A DNA stretch of 41,269 bases. Source: Deltaproteobacteria bacterium. GTDB lineage: Bacteria > Desulfobacterota_B > Binatia > UBA9968. The translations under genes were made by a program, and so were the position numbers. Below the pieces are notes generated by a model that worked only from the letters and a program-made list of their open reading frames with translations, made no database searches and had not been told where the DNA came from. Shown here one piece after another: positions 32,997 through 41,269 of the stretch (position 1 is its first letter; the number at the start of each line of letters is the position of its first letter). Location: assembly GCA_027297485.1 (NCBI GenBank), contig JAPUHZ010000325.1, positions 1 through 41,269 of the forward strand. Reading direction: 5' to 3'.

Positions 32997-33033
32997 TTGA
33001 CATTGAGTTGGTATCAGTATACCTATACCGATA
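32997..33033 (+). promoter_or_regulatory. vapBC-like promoter and operator
   Basis: TTGACA at 32997-33002 is followed by an inverted repeat, TATCAGTATA-CC-TATACCGATA (33012-33033, one mismatch between the arms), placed over the expected -10 region. AAAGGAGG follows and serves the antitoxin ATG at 33049. The layout suggests autorepression by the ribbon-helix-helix antitoxin. Confidence 0.65.
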
Positions 33034-33048
33034 AAGGAGGTAATCCCA

Positions 33049-33297
33049 ATGGCGGTGGAGAAGGTGACCTTTACGCTTCCCGAAGAGTTGGTCAGGAGAC
33101 TAGAAAGAATCCCCACCGGGAAGAGAAGCATGGTGGTTAAAGAAGCGGTAGAACGGGAGCTGGACCGGCAGGCTGCCGTCGCCGGACTGAAGAGACTCAG
33201 ACTCAAACCTATATGGAAGGAAAGGTATCATCCCGATCTCCGTAGACCTAAGGATTTTGCTCGGTATAGACCTATGAAAAGCCGCCTAATGGGATGA
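33049..33297 (+). CDS. Ribbon-helix-helix antitoxin (VapB/CopG-like)
   Basis: 82 aa. The N-terminus EKVTFTLPEELVRRLERIPTGKRSMVVKEAVERELDRQ fits a ribbon-helix-helix DNA-binding domain. The basic C-terminus (LKPIWKERYHPDLRRPKDFARYRP) probably wraps the toxin. A strong ribosome-binding site precedes the ATG. The stop overlaps the toxin ATG as ATGA. Confidence 0.85.
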   Translation: MAVEKVTFTLPEELVRRLERIPTGKRSMVVKEAVERELDRQAAVAGLKRLRLKPIWKERYHPDLRRPKDFARYRPMKSRLMG

Positions 33298-33686
33298 GCT
33301 GCCTGCTGGACACAAATTTTATCATCGGGCTTCTTCGGAGTTTTGATGCTTACTGGGCTTATCTGGATGGGCTTTTGGATCAGAGTCTACCTGCGATTTC
33401 AACCATAACCCGGGCCGAAGTTTACGCCGGGTGCCATCCACAAGAAGAGAAAGAGACAAAAACGCTTCTGGATTACTTCATCACCGTCCCAGTCGAGAGT
33501 TCGACCGCCGATATGGCAGGGCAGTACGTTTGTCAATTTTCTCGCCAGGGAATAACTCTTCATTTGGAGGATGCCCTGATTGGCGCCACGGCGGTCATAG
33601 AGGGACTGAATCTAGTAACCCAAAATGTGAGCCATTTCCCTATGCTCTCCTTGGACAAAAATCTTCTCCATTTCCCGACTTGCTAA
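33294..33686 (+). CDS. VapC-type PIN-domain toxin
   Basis: A 130-aa PIN-domain ribonuclease. Acidic active-site residues are visible: D6 in LLDTNFIIG, the glutamate in ITRAEVYAG near 42, and the aspartate in HLEDALIGATA near 93. The length and the four-base overlap with the antitoxin gene are typical of vapBC operons. VapC toxins cut tRNA or rRNA; the target here is unknown. Confidence 0.9.
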   Translation: MSCLLDTNFIIGLLRSFDAYWAYLDGLLDQSLPAISTITRAEVYAGCHPQEEKETKTLLDYFITVPVESSTADMAGQYVCQFSRQGITLHLEDALIGATAVIEGLNLVTQNVSHFPMLSLDKNLLHFPTC

Positions 33687-33743
33687 AGCACTTCCTTCTT
33701 TATTGCTCTTTTTCCCAACAGCCTGTATAGGCTAAGGGATCTC

Positions 33744-34610
33744 ATGCCCGCCGAATTTTTTGCCCTCTTCAGCGCCTTTTGCTTCGCTCTGCACAACGTG
33801 CTGATCAAAAAAGGGCTCAGTTACTCCACCCCCGCCACCGCCCTGATCACTAGCCTCGCCATCAACATGGTCCTCCTCTGGGGCGTCTCGATCTTCTTCG
33901 TGCCTCTTGGGTTTCTTGCCAGATCCGGAATCCTTATCTTTGTCATCGTTGGTCTTTTTCAACCCTGCTTAACCCGTTTCCTCACTTATAGGGGCATTGA
34001 GACCCTGGGGGTAGCCATCACCTCCCCAATCCGCGCCACCACCCCCATGTTCAGCGCGGTCCTAGCCGTCCTCCTCCTAGGCGAGCGGATGACCCTGCCC
34101 ATTTTATGCGCTATCCTTCTAATCATTGCCGGCATCACTCTTCTCTCCCATCGCGGCGGCTCTCTACGAGAAATCCGTTTCCTGTACATCCTATACCCGC
34201 TCTTGGCTTCTCTCCTTGGCGCTTTCTCACAGATCCTGCGTAAATTCGGACTGGGAGCTATTCCCCACCCGTTCCTAGCCGCCGCGGTCACCGCTACCTC
34301 CTCGCTCGTGGTCACGCTCTTGACGCTTTGGATCTCAGGGAAAAGAAAGGAGAGCCTGCTCCTCACCAAGGAGTGCCTGCCCTTTTACCTGCCGGCAGGA
34401 GTAGCGGTAAGCTTGGCCATGGTCTCGGTCTATTATGCCCTGTCCCTAGGGAAGGTTACAGTGGTCATTCCAATCAGCAGCACCGGTCCCCTTTTTGCCT
34501 TGACCTTGAGTGCCCTCTTCCTGAGAGATGTAGAACGGATAACCATTCACATCGTCATTGGGGTCTGTCTGATCATCGCCGGGGTGCTGCTGATCACGAT
34601 GTGGAAGTGA
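33744..34610 (+). CDS. EamA/DMT-family transporter
   Basis: A 288-aa membrane protein with about ten hydrophobic segments in two EamA repeats (about 1-135 and 145-288). The first repeat ends FSAVLAVLLLGERMTLPILCAILLIIAGITLL, and the second ends LFALTLSALFLRDVERITIHIVIGVCLIIAGVLLI, as expected of drug/metabolite transporters of the 10-TM type. The substrate is unknown. It follows vapC by 57 bp and is convergent with the restriction endonuclease. Confidence 0.9.
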   Translation: MPAEFFALFSAFCFALHNVLIKKGLSYSTPATALITSLAINMVLLWGVSIFFVPLGFLARSGILIFVIVGLFQPCLTRFLTYRGIETLGVAITSPIRATTPMFSAVLAVLLLGERMTLPILCAILLIIAGITLLSHRGGSLREIRFLYILYPLLASLLGAFSQILRKFGLGAIPHPFLAAAVTATSSLVVTLLTLWISGKRKESLLLTKECLPFYLPAGVAVSLAMVSVYYALSLGKVTVVIPISSTGPLFALTLSALFLRDVERITIHIVIGVCLIIAGVLLITMWK

Positions 34611-34715
34611 ACCGAGATAGAGACAGGGTGGAGCCTACAGAAAACAATTGGCGCGAGGCAACAGGTGCATTAGTAAGAAGTTGCTCAACTCTTGCCTATT
34701 GCTTTTATTCGCTCC

Positions 34716-35594
34716 TCATTTCCTATTGGTGTGCTGCTGAGCCACTTTGACCCATTTCTTCACGAGGGACGGCAACCGCTCAATCACCTCCACACCAAAC
34801 AGCACCTCATCGACGTAGCCCATATGCAGCAAATCGAGAACACGGCAAAGGTATGAGCGCCCGCAGTCCCACCAAGTATAATGGGCATCAAGCATGAGAT
34901 AATGTTTAATTTCGATCCCTTCTTGCTCACGGAGTTCCTCAAGTTCCATACCGTCTAAAAGCGTCTCGTAAATTCCATCGGCGACGCGGCTGCCGAAAGT
35001 CGTGGTGTAGTAGTACTCCTTGATCTCCCATACCGCAATGGGGTTGATGGTGCTTGGGAAGGCACCGTCTATTCGACGCGCAAGCGTGCGAACTGGAACA
35101 CGACCACGCGTAATTGTGGTCAATTCTCGGGGATCATAGCAACATTCCATTCCTGCTGCATTCGCCTCGATTAACATGTTGACAATGCCCGTCAAAAAAG
35201 CGGGAGCTTTCTTCTTGCCTTTCTGCTTATTCATCGGCAACGGACATTGGGGGCGTAGTTGACGCCGAAGTTTCCCGAACTCTGCTTTAGCTCGCTTAGC
35301 GTCCATGAGCCGCGGTTCAACGAATTTGTTGAGGACATTCGCCCTATGCTGAAAGTAGGCAGCCAGCAGTTGGCCAAACTCCGTGGACTTGCCGTTACCG
35401 TCAACTACGTGTTTTGTGCTAAGATTTAGCTCCTCAAAGGTATTGGTGATCTCCGCGACGGTTGGCACTTTGATCTCACCAGCGCCCCTGACCGTGTAGC
35501 CTATGTGCTGGCTGATTGTTCGAACACTGGCCCAAAAATGTTTGGGCTGTTTAAGGAAACGGGTGTCGGGCCTCACTCGACCGAGCTCTCCCAT
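34716..35594 (-). CDS. Putative type II restriction endonuclease
   Basis: 292 aa. A PD-(D/E)xK-like core is visible as D176 in RRIDGAFPSTINPIAVWEIKEYY with E190-x-K192. The order D...E-I-K and the following helix GSRVADGIYETLLDG suit a nuclease. Support comes mainly from context: a controller-like XRE gene overlaps its start and a D12-class adenine methylase lies divergently next to it. The first residues overlap the XRE gene by 22 bp, so the real start may be later. The recognition site is unknown; the methylase class is shared with GATC-type systems but specificity is not readable. Confidence 0.7.
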   Translation of the reverse strand: MGELGRVRPDTRFLKQPKHFWASVRTISQHIGYTVRGAGEIKVPTVAEITNTFEELNLSTKHVVDGNGKSTEFGQLLAAYFQHRANVLNKFVEPRLMDAKRAKAEFGKLRRQLRPQCPLPMNKQKGKKKAPAFLTGIVNMLIEANAAGMECCYDPRELTTITRGRVPVRTLARRIDGAFPSTINPIAVWEIKEYYYTTTFGSRVADGIYETLLDGMELEELREQEGIEIKHYLMLDAHYTWWDCGRSYLCRVLDLLHMGYVDEVLFGVEVIERLPSLVKKWVKVAQQHTNRK

Positions 35595-35815
35595 TTGCGA
35601 ACGAGATCAACCAACGAGATCCCGACCGCTTTGCATATGCGACGCAGCTCAACCAAATCCAACAGCCGCTCGCCCGACTCATATTTACTCACGAACGACT
35701 GGGGCTGGCCCAGGCGCTTCGCCAAGTCGCTCTGCGTTAGTCCAGCATCGACACGAACCTGCCGTAGCACCTCTTGAAGTTGCTCTTGTTGGATAGAAAA
35801 GATAGATTTTGGCAT
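35573..35815 (-). CDS. XRE-family HTH controller protein
   Basis: 80 aa with a Cro/C1-type helix-turn-helix: LRQVRVDAGLTQSDLAKRLGQPQSFVSKYESGERLLDLVELRRICKAVGISLVDLV. Small single-domain XRE proteins between a nuclease and a methylase are usually C proteins, which delay nuclease expression and control the methylase. It overlaps the nuclease start by 22 bp, consistent with coupled expression. No strong ribosome-binding site precedes its ATG. Confidence 0.85.
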   Translation of the reverse strand: MPKSIFSIQQEQLQEVLRQVRVDAGLTQSDLAKRLGQPQSFVSKYESGERLLDLVELRRICKAVGISLVDLVRKWESSVE

Positions 35816-35907
35816 CGGAGGGCAAGCCTACACCAACTTTGACAAATATCCCAAAATAGGATAGGTGTTGGTTGTGTCTTCCAGTTGACGCGTAAGATAT
35901 AAAAACT
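35816..35907. promoter_or_regulatory. Divergent control region of the restriction-modification system
   Basis: 92 bp between the divergent XRE and methylase genes. An inverted repeat TATCC-N7-GGATA (35847-35863) is a candidate operator. TTGACA at 35839-35844 may be a plus-strand -35 box. TATAAA at 35898-35903 ends four bases before the methylase ATG, and no ribosome-binding site is present, so the methylase mRNA may be leaderless. Confidence 0.5.
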
Positions 35908-36786
35908 ATGCAGATCCAGCTATTCCATCAGCCAGAGTTACGTTCTATTGAACCGTTCACGAGCCAGTTGTTAAAATGGGTGGGTAACAAGCAGCGCGTT
36001 GCGCATAAAATCGCTGCATACTTTCCGCAGGAATTCGGAACATACTTCGAACCCTTTATCGGCAGCGGCGGAGTTTTGGCAACCCTAGCGCCGAACAGGG
36101 CCATTGCCTCAGACTCATTCAGACCGTTGGTTGAGATTTGGCAGACCCTGAAGGATTCCCCTGAGACACTGAAACGCTGGTATGCGGAGAGGTGGGATTT
36201 AATGCGGAACGGTGACAAAGTGGAAATGTACGAAAAGATCAAAGCTTCGTACAATGCGAGTCCTAACGGCGCTGACTTGCTCTTCCTTTGCCGATCCTGC
36301 TACGGAGGCGTGGTGCGCTTCAGACAGGCCGACGGCTATATTTCGACGCCATGTGGAGTACATGATCCGATTTCTCCGAAGAGTTTCGCTCAGCGCGTAG
36401 ATGTCTGGCATCGGCGAACCAAGGGTACGGCTTTCTATCACATAGAATTTGTGGAGGCGATGCAGTTAGCCGAAGCTGGGGATATGATTTATTGTGATCC
36501 GCCGTACAGCCATACCCAAGCGATCCTCTATGGTGCACAGTCGTTCTCACTCCTTAAGCTTTTCGAAGCTATCGCACGGTGCAAAGCACGCGGCGTGAAT
36601 ATTGCTGTGAGCATCGACGGATCGAAGCGCTCGGGGAATCTGGTTTGCGAATTGCCGATTCCTGATGACCTGTTCGAACGGGAAGTCTTTATCGATTGTG
36701 GACGTTCGATGTTAAGGCGTTTTCAGATGAACGGCCAAACGCTCGAAGGCGAAGTCGTTGCAGACAGGCTTCTGCTTACTTACTGA
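35908..36786 (+). CDS. DNA adenine N6-methyltransferase, D12 class
   Basis: 292 aa. The N-terminus SQLLKWVGNKQRVAHKIAAYFP and the SAM-binding motif FEPFIGSGGVLA (47-58) precede the catalytic DPPY (about 197-200), the alpha-type order of Dam and M.DpnII/MboI. CRSCYGGVVRFRQADGY fits the target-recognition part of the family. It should protect host DNA against the neighbouring nuclease. There is no upstream ribosome-binding site. Confidence 0.9.
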   Translation: MQIQLFHQPELRSIEPFTSQLLKWVGNKQRVAHKIAAYFPQEFGTYFEPFIGSGGVLATLAPNRAIASDSFRPLVEIWQTLKDSPETLKRWYAERWDLMRNGDKVEMYEKIKASYNASPNGADLLFLCRSCYGGVVRFRQADGYISTPCGVHDPISPKSFAQRVDVWHRRTKGTAFYHIEFVEAMQLAEAGDMIYCDPPYSHTQAILYGAQSFSLLKLFEAIARCKARGVNIAVSIDGSKRSGNLVCELPIPDDLFEREVFIDCGRSMLRRFQMNGQTLEGEVVADRLLLTY

Positions 36787-37122
36787 ACGCCTAGTTTAGA
36801 GAAAGGATTGAGGGGACAAAAGTGCACGAGAGTCCTTACCGTGTCGAGCTAACTGCGAACGTTTGAAAGCTAAAAGGGTGGAGAGGCTCGCCTACGAAAA
36901 AACATTGAACTCAAAATTACCCATGATGACTCCCCGTGCACGTCCGTATTCCAGAGCCTCAAGTGGCCATCAGAGAAAAAAGCTGCCAGGTCCTGTGGCC
37001 CTTTTTTTTTGAGAGATAGTATCCGATAAGGATGTTTTAAGTTAGCCCACCTTGGCCAGCCTTAACGGCTTGACAGGCAGGCTATAGAGGAAGGTCTTTG
37101 GTTTTACTGATGCCTATTGTCT
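36787..37122. other. Intergenic region with no convincing gene
   Basis: 336 bp between the methylase and the bioB stop. A run of nine T at about 37000 follows GTGGCCC and could be a terminator for the methylase, but no stable stem of more than about 5 bp is visible beside it. AGCCT ... AGGCT near 37060-37085 is another weak inverted pair. No ORF, tRNA or known repeat is evident. Confidence 0.6.
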
Positions 37123-38091
37123 CTATTCCTCGATTTCAAAGCCCAAATCCTCGATCATGCGATGCGCCTCCGTAGCCCTCTGGCCGGACGTGGTTAGATA
37201 ACCATTGACAAAGATGGAGTTGGCTGGATAGAGGCTCATGGGCTGAAGCGAGCGCAGGTTCACTTCCCGGCCTCCGGCGACTCGGATCTCTTTGCTCGGA
37301 TTGATGAAGCGGAGGAGACAAAGAGTTTTCAGACACCTTTGCGGTGTTAGATGTTCCAGTCCTTCGAAAGGAGTTCCGGGAATCGAGTGGAGAAAATTGA
37401 CGGGAATGGAATCTACATCCAGTTCTCTTAGCGCCAGGGCCAAATCCATAATATCATCGTCCGTTTCCCCCATGCCGATGATGCCGCCACAGCAAGAGGA
37501 AAGCCCGGCGGCCTTGACGTTTTTTACGGTTCCTACTCGATCTTCGTAGCTGTGAGTCGTGCAAATGTTGGGATGATGCCGCCGGCTGGTGTTGAGGTTG
37601 TGGTTGATTCTCTCTACGCCCGCCTCTTTGAGGATCCTGGCCTTCGCCTCACTCATGATGCCGAGGGAGCAACAGATGTTGATCTTCACCTTGCTTTTGA
37701 TCTCCCGCACCACCTCAGCCATCTCTTCTATCTCTTTGTCAGTGGGGCCCCTCCCGCTGTTCACCATACAGTACCTCACAGCACCGGCCGCTTTTGCTTT
37801 GATCGCCCCCTCGATGAGCCTTTCTCTGGGTAATAGGGGATATTTATCGATAGATGCCTCCGATATCGAAGACTGAGAACAGTAATGACAGTCTTCCGGA
37901 CAGAGTCCGCTCTTGGCATTCTGCAGGACATGGATCTGGACTTTTTTACCGAAGTAATGGTGCCGCACTCTAAAGGCGGCACTTAAAAGTTCAGGCAAGC
38001 GCTCCTCAGGCGCGTTGAGTACTTCTCTCATTTCTTCTCGCGTGAGAATTTGATCCTGCAAAGATTTTTCCGCCAGCTTTTCGTAGCCCAT
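37123..38091 (-). CDS. bioB: Biotin synthase
   Basis: A 322-aa radical SAM enzyme that inserts sulfur into dethiobiotin. The [4Fe-4S] motif CPEDCHYC has cysteines at 64, 68 and 71. YCMVNSGRGPTDKEIEEM, INHNLNTSRRHHPNICTTHSYEDRV, SSCCGGIIGMGETDDDIMDLA, SIPVNFLHSIPGTP and the late arginine region RVAGGREVNLRSLQP are all conserved in BioB. Length is normal. No other bio genes are in the window. It follows the acyltransferase fusion by 81 bp on the same strand. Confidence 0.95.
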   Translation of the reverse strand: MGYEKLAEKSLQDQILTREEMREVLNAPEERLPELLSAAFRVRHHYFGKKVQIHVLQNAKSGLCPEDCHYCSQSSISEASIDKYPLLPRERLIEGAIKAKAAGAVRYCMVNSGRGPTDKEIEEMAEVVREIKSKVKINICCSLGIMSEAKARILKEAGVERINHNLNTSRRHHPNICTTHSYEDRVGTVKNVKAAGLSSCCGGIIGMGETDDDIMDLALALRELDVDSIPVNFLHSIPGTPFEGLEHLTPQRCLKTLCLLRFINPSKEIRVAGGREVNLRSLQPMSLYPANSIFVNGYLTTSGQRATEAHRMIEDLGFEIEE

Positions 38092-38172
38092 CTAATACCT
38101 CCCATCCCAAGTGGTCCCGCTTTTATCATGCGCACGCTCTTCTTGCAACGCCAGGAGGAGGAAGATCTCAAC

Positions 38173-41100
38173 TTATCCGCCCGCTCTCTCCATTGCCATC
38201 ATCTTGGCCTTCTTCAAGTCCACCTTCCCTGTCCCGAGCAAAGGGATAGCGTCAATGCAATAAAGATTCTCTCTCTTAGGGATCCATAACTTTGGTAAAT
38301 CCGTTTTAGACAACTGATTCCACAACTCCTCGGGAGTAACGTCTCTGTGGGCGTAGAGGACAACTAGCCGTTCGCCTTTCTGCTCATCGGGAATGGCTGT
38401 AACCACGCAGCACTGATCCCCTAGAATCTGATTGGTCGCCTCTTCCACCTTAATATGCGGAACCATCTCACCTCCTATCTTGCTGAAGCGGGAGAGACGG
38501 TCTGTTATTCGTATGAAGCCCTCTTCATCTATTGAGGCGATGTCTCCGGTGACGTACCAACCGTCCCGCAAGACCTCCGCCGTCAACTCCGGCTGGCCCA
38601 GATAGCCGATCATCTGGTTGGGCCCTTTCACCAGGAGCAGCCCTTCTTGGCCATAGGGCAACGGTTCGCCCGTGTCCGGGTCCACGACCCTTACGGCAAC
38701 GCCCGGAATGGGATGGCCGACCGTACCTGGTTTGAGTCCGGTCTGGCGCTCCAGCCCCTCTTCTACATCGGGCATGTTCACAGAGACCACCGGCGCCAAT
38801 TCCGTGCACCCGTATCCCTCCAGGAGATCCAGCCCATACTTTTCCTTGAAGGCTTTCGCAATCGGATCACGCAGCTTCTCGGCCCCGACAATGGCACGAC
38901 GCAGCGAGGAAAACTCTTCGGCCGTGCACTTGCGAATATACGCCGCATAGAACGTGGGGGTGCTGATCAAAAGTGTAGCCTTGTATTTGGAAACCATCTC
39001 ACCGATGGTCTTGGCGTCCATCGGGTTGGGGTGATAAATCGCGCCAAATCCGGAAATAAGAGGGAGCCATAGTGTGCCGGTGAATCCAAAGGAATGAAAA
39101 AACGGCAGCACCCCCATCATCCGGTCCTTCTTGGTCACCCAAAAAATCTGGGCTATCGCCTCGATATTGGAAAGGATGTTGTGGTGAGACAGCATCACCC
39201 CCTTGGGCGCCCCGGTGCTACCGCTGGAGAAGATAACCGTGGCGAGGGCGTCGGGATTTTGTTTCCCATCACTATAGAGGGCCTGGAGGAGTCGCGAGGG
39301 AAACAGGAGGGCTGTGAGCGCGGTCAGGGCCTTTTGGAATGGCGTGATCTGTTTCATCACCTCTTCAAGGAAGACCATCCCTTCCATTTCCTCAACTTTC
39401 GCTCTGGCAAGAAACACTCGGGAGGTTATGATTGTCCGGATGCCGCACTGCTCGATGGCCGAGGTCATGGCTTCTCGTCCGGCCGTGAAGTTGAGATTGA
39501 CCGGGACCTTGCCCGCCAAAAGCACGGCGATGTTTGCCAGTGCCCCAGCGACCGAGGCGGGAAGCAGGAGCCCGACCATGGCGTCTTTCGGGTACCCCTT
39601 GGCAATCCAACGCGACACCAGAAGGCTGCCTACCAGCGCTTGCCCGTAAGTGAGCTTTTTGCCCGTCGAGTCGGCCATGCAGAACGAGAACCAACGGCGT
39701 TTTGCGCTCTTCATAAACCTCAGATGCAGAAGATCCTGCTGGTTTTTTTGATACGACACCGATTCGCTTCCCAACTCCATAACTGCCTGCCGGACCTCAT
39801 AGGTTTTAACGGTGGACGGCAAGGGGGCGCCGAATGAGACCGTCACGGGATAGGGAATCCGCTCAGGCCACTTCCAAAAAAAGCGGCCAGCTTTAAAGCT
39901 GAAAACGCTTCCCCACAGCCGATCCAAATAAACCGGAATAACGGGCACGTCCATCCCCTCAGCGATCTTCTCGAAACCCCTCTTAAATGGAAGCAGCTGT
40001 CCTGTGCGGCTGATTGCTCCCTCGGCGAAGATACAAACCACATGGCCCTCACGTAGCTCCTCACGCGCCCGCTCGAGCGATTCGAGAATTTCTTTTCGAT
40101 TCCGTCCTGAGACCGGGATTGCCTTCATGAGGCGAAGGAGCCAGTGAAAGGCCTTTATCTCGTAATAGGGCCGGTAGACCATAAAGCGGATAAACCGCTG
40201 GACACATGCAGCCACAAGGAGTGCGTCCACATGAGAGAGGTGATTGCATACCAGCAGCGCCGGCCCGCGGAAGGGCACATGCTCCTGCCCCACTATGCGG
40301 ATTCTGTAAATGGTGTGGGTGAGCATCCAGAGAGTAAATCGGATCAGAAAATCAGGCAGAATGCTTAGGATGTAAACCGTTATCGCAAGCGTGAGAAGCC
40401 CAAAAATCAGGATGATCCGGTCTGCCTGAATTTGGAGCAAATCCCGAAACCCCCAGAGCGCTGCGGATGCAAGCAGGACCCCCAAGGTGCCCAGGAAATT
40501 AGTAGTAGCGATCAACTGGCCCTTCTCCTCCTTTAGACTCCTTTGCTGAAGTAAAGCAAATAAGGGAACGATGAATAGCCCGCCTGAGAACCCAAGGAAG
40601 ACAAGTGACATTGCCACCTGGGAATAGGAAGAAACGGACCACCAAAGTAGGAGTGAAAAAACTCCCATACCGATCGAACCCAGGGGCACGAGTCCCAGTT
40701 CCACCTTGTCTCCGGAGAGGCGGCCGGCCGCAAGGCTGCCGATGCCGATCCCAATAGCAAGGAATGCTCCCAGTCGTGCTACCCACCGGGAATCCAGCCC
40801 CATGACTTCCTTGCCAAGGAGGATAATGGCCAGTTGTATCAAGGCCCCCAAAAACCAGAAGTAAGAGATCCCCAGGACCGTGAACCACAGGGTCTTCTCT
40901 GCGTAAAGCCGCTTAATACCACTCCCGATCTGAGCCCAGGGGTTTATTTGAAACGACTTTTGGGCTCCGGAGGGAGGAACTCTTAATATCCCCAGACTGG
41001 TGATGGTCCCGACAATAGCAATCCCAACCAGGACAAGACCAAGCAGCCCCAGCCGGTCTTTCCACGCAGCCAACATCTCGCCGCCGAGCCAGGTTCCCAG

Positions 41101-41269
41101 TATGATGGCCAGGAATGTGCTCATCTCTAAAAGCCCGTTGGCCCGCGAGAGATCCCTATCGGGAACCATCTCGGGTAGGATCCCGTATTTGGCAGGACTG
41201 AAAAAAGTGGACTGAAGGGCCATTAGAAATACGACACCAAGCATCAGTTCAATCCGTTCAGAAAAAAAT
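38173..41269 (-). CDS. MFS-PlsC-acyl-ACP synthetase fusion (Aas/LplT-like), 5' end outside window
   Basis: At least 1023 aa; the frame stays open to the window edge, so the N-terminus is cut off. The first ~300 residues are an MFS domain of the LplT lysophospholipid-flippase type. Next comes a PlsC acyltransferase with the H-x4-D motif NHLSHVD (about 333-339) and FAEGAISRTG. Then comes an AMP-forming synthetase with SSGSTGAPKGVMLSHHN (about 670), GYGCTELAPVVSVN and GWYVTGDIASIDEEGF. In E. coli LplT and Aas are separate and together recycle 2-acyl lysophospholipids; here all three are one chain. Likely an inner-membrane phospholipid repair enzyme. Confidence 0.9.
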   Translation of the reverse strand, partial: FFSERIELMLGVVFLMALQSTFFSPAKYGILPEMVPDRDLSRANGLLEMSTFLAIILGTWLGGEMLAAWKDRLGLLGLVLVGIAIVGTITSLGILRVPPSGAQKSFQINPWAQIGSGIKRLYAEKTLWFTVLGISYFWFLGALIQLAIILLGKEVMGLDSRWVARLGAFLAIGIGIGSLAAGRLSGDKVELGLVPLGSIGMGVFSLLLWWSVSSYSQVAMSLVFLGFSGGLFIVPLFALLQQRSLKEEKGQLIATTNFLGTLGVLLASAALWGFRDLLQIQADRIILIFGLLTLAITVYILSILPDFLIRFTLWMLTHTIYRIRIVGQEHVPFRGPALLVCNHLSHVDALLVAACVQRFIRFMVYRPYYEIKAFHWLLRLMKAIPVSGRNRKEILESLERAREELREGHVVCIFAEGAISRTGQLLPFKRGFEKIAEGMDVPVIPVYLDRLWGSVFSFKAGRFFWKWPERIPYPVTVSFGAPLPSTVKTYEVRQAVMELGSESVSYQKNQQDLLHLRFMKSAKRRWFSFCMADSTGKKLTYGQALVGSLLVSRWIAKGYPKDAMVGLLLPASVAGALANIAVLLAGKVPVNLNFTAGREAMTSAIEQCGIRTIITSRVFLARAKVEEMEGMVFLEEVMKQITPFQKALTALTALLFPSRLLQALYSDGKQNPDALATVIFSSGSTGAPKGVMLSHHNILSNIEAIAQIFWVTKKDRMMGVLPFFHSFGFTGTLWLPLISGFGAIYHPNPMDAKTIGEMVSKYKATLLISTPTFYAAYIRKCTAEEFSSLRRAIVGAEKLRDPIAKAFKEKYGLDLLEGYGCTELAPVVSVNMPDVEEGLERQTGLKPGTVGHPIPGVAVRVVDPDTGEPLPYGQEGLLLVKGPNQMIGYLGQPELTAEVLRDGWYVTGDIASIDEEGFIRITDRLSRFSKIGGEMVPHIKVEEATNQILGDQCCVVTAIPDEQKGERLVVLYAHRDVTPEELWNQLSKTDLPKLWIPKRENLYCIDAIPLLGTGKVDLKKAKMMAMERAGG

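Noticed and set aside
36950..37020. Strong terminator after the methylase
   Set aside because: There is a run of nine T, but the preceding bases do not form a stable stem.
39094..39837. 247-aa plus-strand ORF
   Set aside because: Antisense to the acyltransferase/synthetase fusion, with low-complexity charged composition typical of shadow frames.
1..41269. tRNA or rRNA genes
   Set aside because: I scanned for T-loop-like GGTTC-A-A-TCC patterns and cloverleaf arms and saw none convincing; a tRNAscan run would settle it.

Overview
The window reads as a bacterial chromosome segment of moderate GC from an uncultured lineage. A bacterial-type trp operon, hisC, bioB, tldD/tldE and recD2 sit beside a coenzyme F420 biosynthesis operon, an archaeal-type (type II) glyceraldehyde-3-phosphate dehydrogenase and an EtfAB:menaquinone-oxidoreductase-like Fe-S membrane protein. 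That mix fits environmental Desulfobacterota, Tectomicrobia, Methylomirabilota or related groups better than any well-studied model. The lineage call is inference and of low confidence.

Layout. 0-2.1 kb: a DHA2-type MFS exporter and two tiny coupled genes, bracketed by a perfect 59-bp inverted repeat. 2.1-8.4 kb: a KaiC-like ATPase, hisC plus a VOC enzyme, a CNNM/CBS/CorC membrane protein and RecD2 helicase. 8.4-10.4 kb: a maleate isomerase/arylmalonate decarboxylase-like protein and an amidohydrolase. 10.6-15.0 kb: cofG-cofD-cofC-cofE-npdG; cofC carries an in-frame TAA. 15.1-16.3 kb: an OFA/MCT-like MFS carrier whose full frame has no AUG/GUG/UUG start. 16.6-18.85 kb: trpL-trpE-trpG with a Trp-codon leader peptide and a terminator hairpin; trpE is frameshifted. 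19.0-22.5 kb: Rrf2 and IclR regulators and the Fe-S membrane oxidoreductase. 22.7-24.3 kb: a DUF192 lipoprotein whose N-terminal coding region holds a palindromic element and whose 3' end is duplicated on both sides of a MazEF-like toxin-antitoxin pair. 24.3-28.7 kb: type II GAPDH, TldD and TldE, and a small HMA-like protein. 28.9-32.9 kb: an alpha/beta hydrolase and a 962-aa cyclooxygenase-like haem peroxidase lipoprotein. 33.0-36.8 kb: VapBC, an EamA transporter and a restriction-modification system with an XRE controller. 37.1-41.27 kb: bioB and a 5'-truncated MFS-PlsC-acyl-ACP synthetase fusion.

A family of about 150-bp multi-hairpin repeats (three full copies, one partial) shares the same tail. 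The tail sits at the 3' ends of minus-strand genes, and in two cases it supplies their stop codon. Several other palindromic elements also abut or contain stop codons. Together with the nonsense codon in cofC and the single-base frameshift in trpE, this suggests either a genome with many small mobile palindromes and some decay, or an assembly with a few base errors.

Most promising leads: the hydrolase/cyclooxygenase-like pair (possible oxylipin module), the trp attenuator, the direct-repeat-flanked toxin-antitoxin insertion, the repeat family, and the non-canonical start of the MFS carrier.
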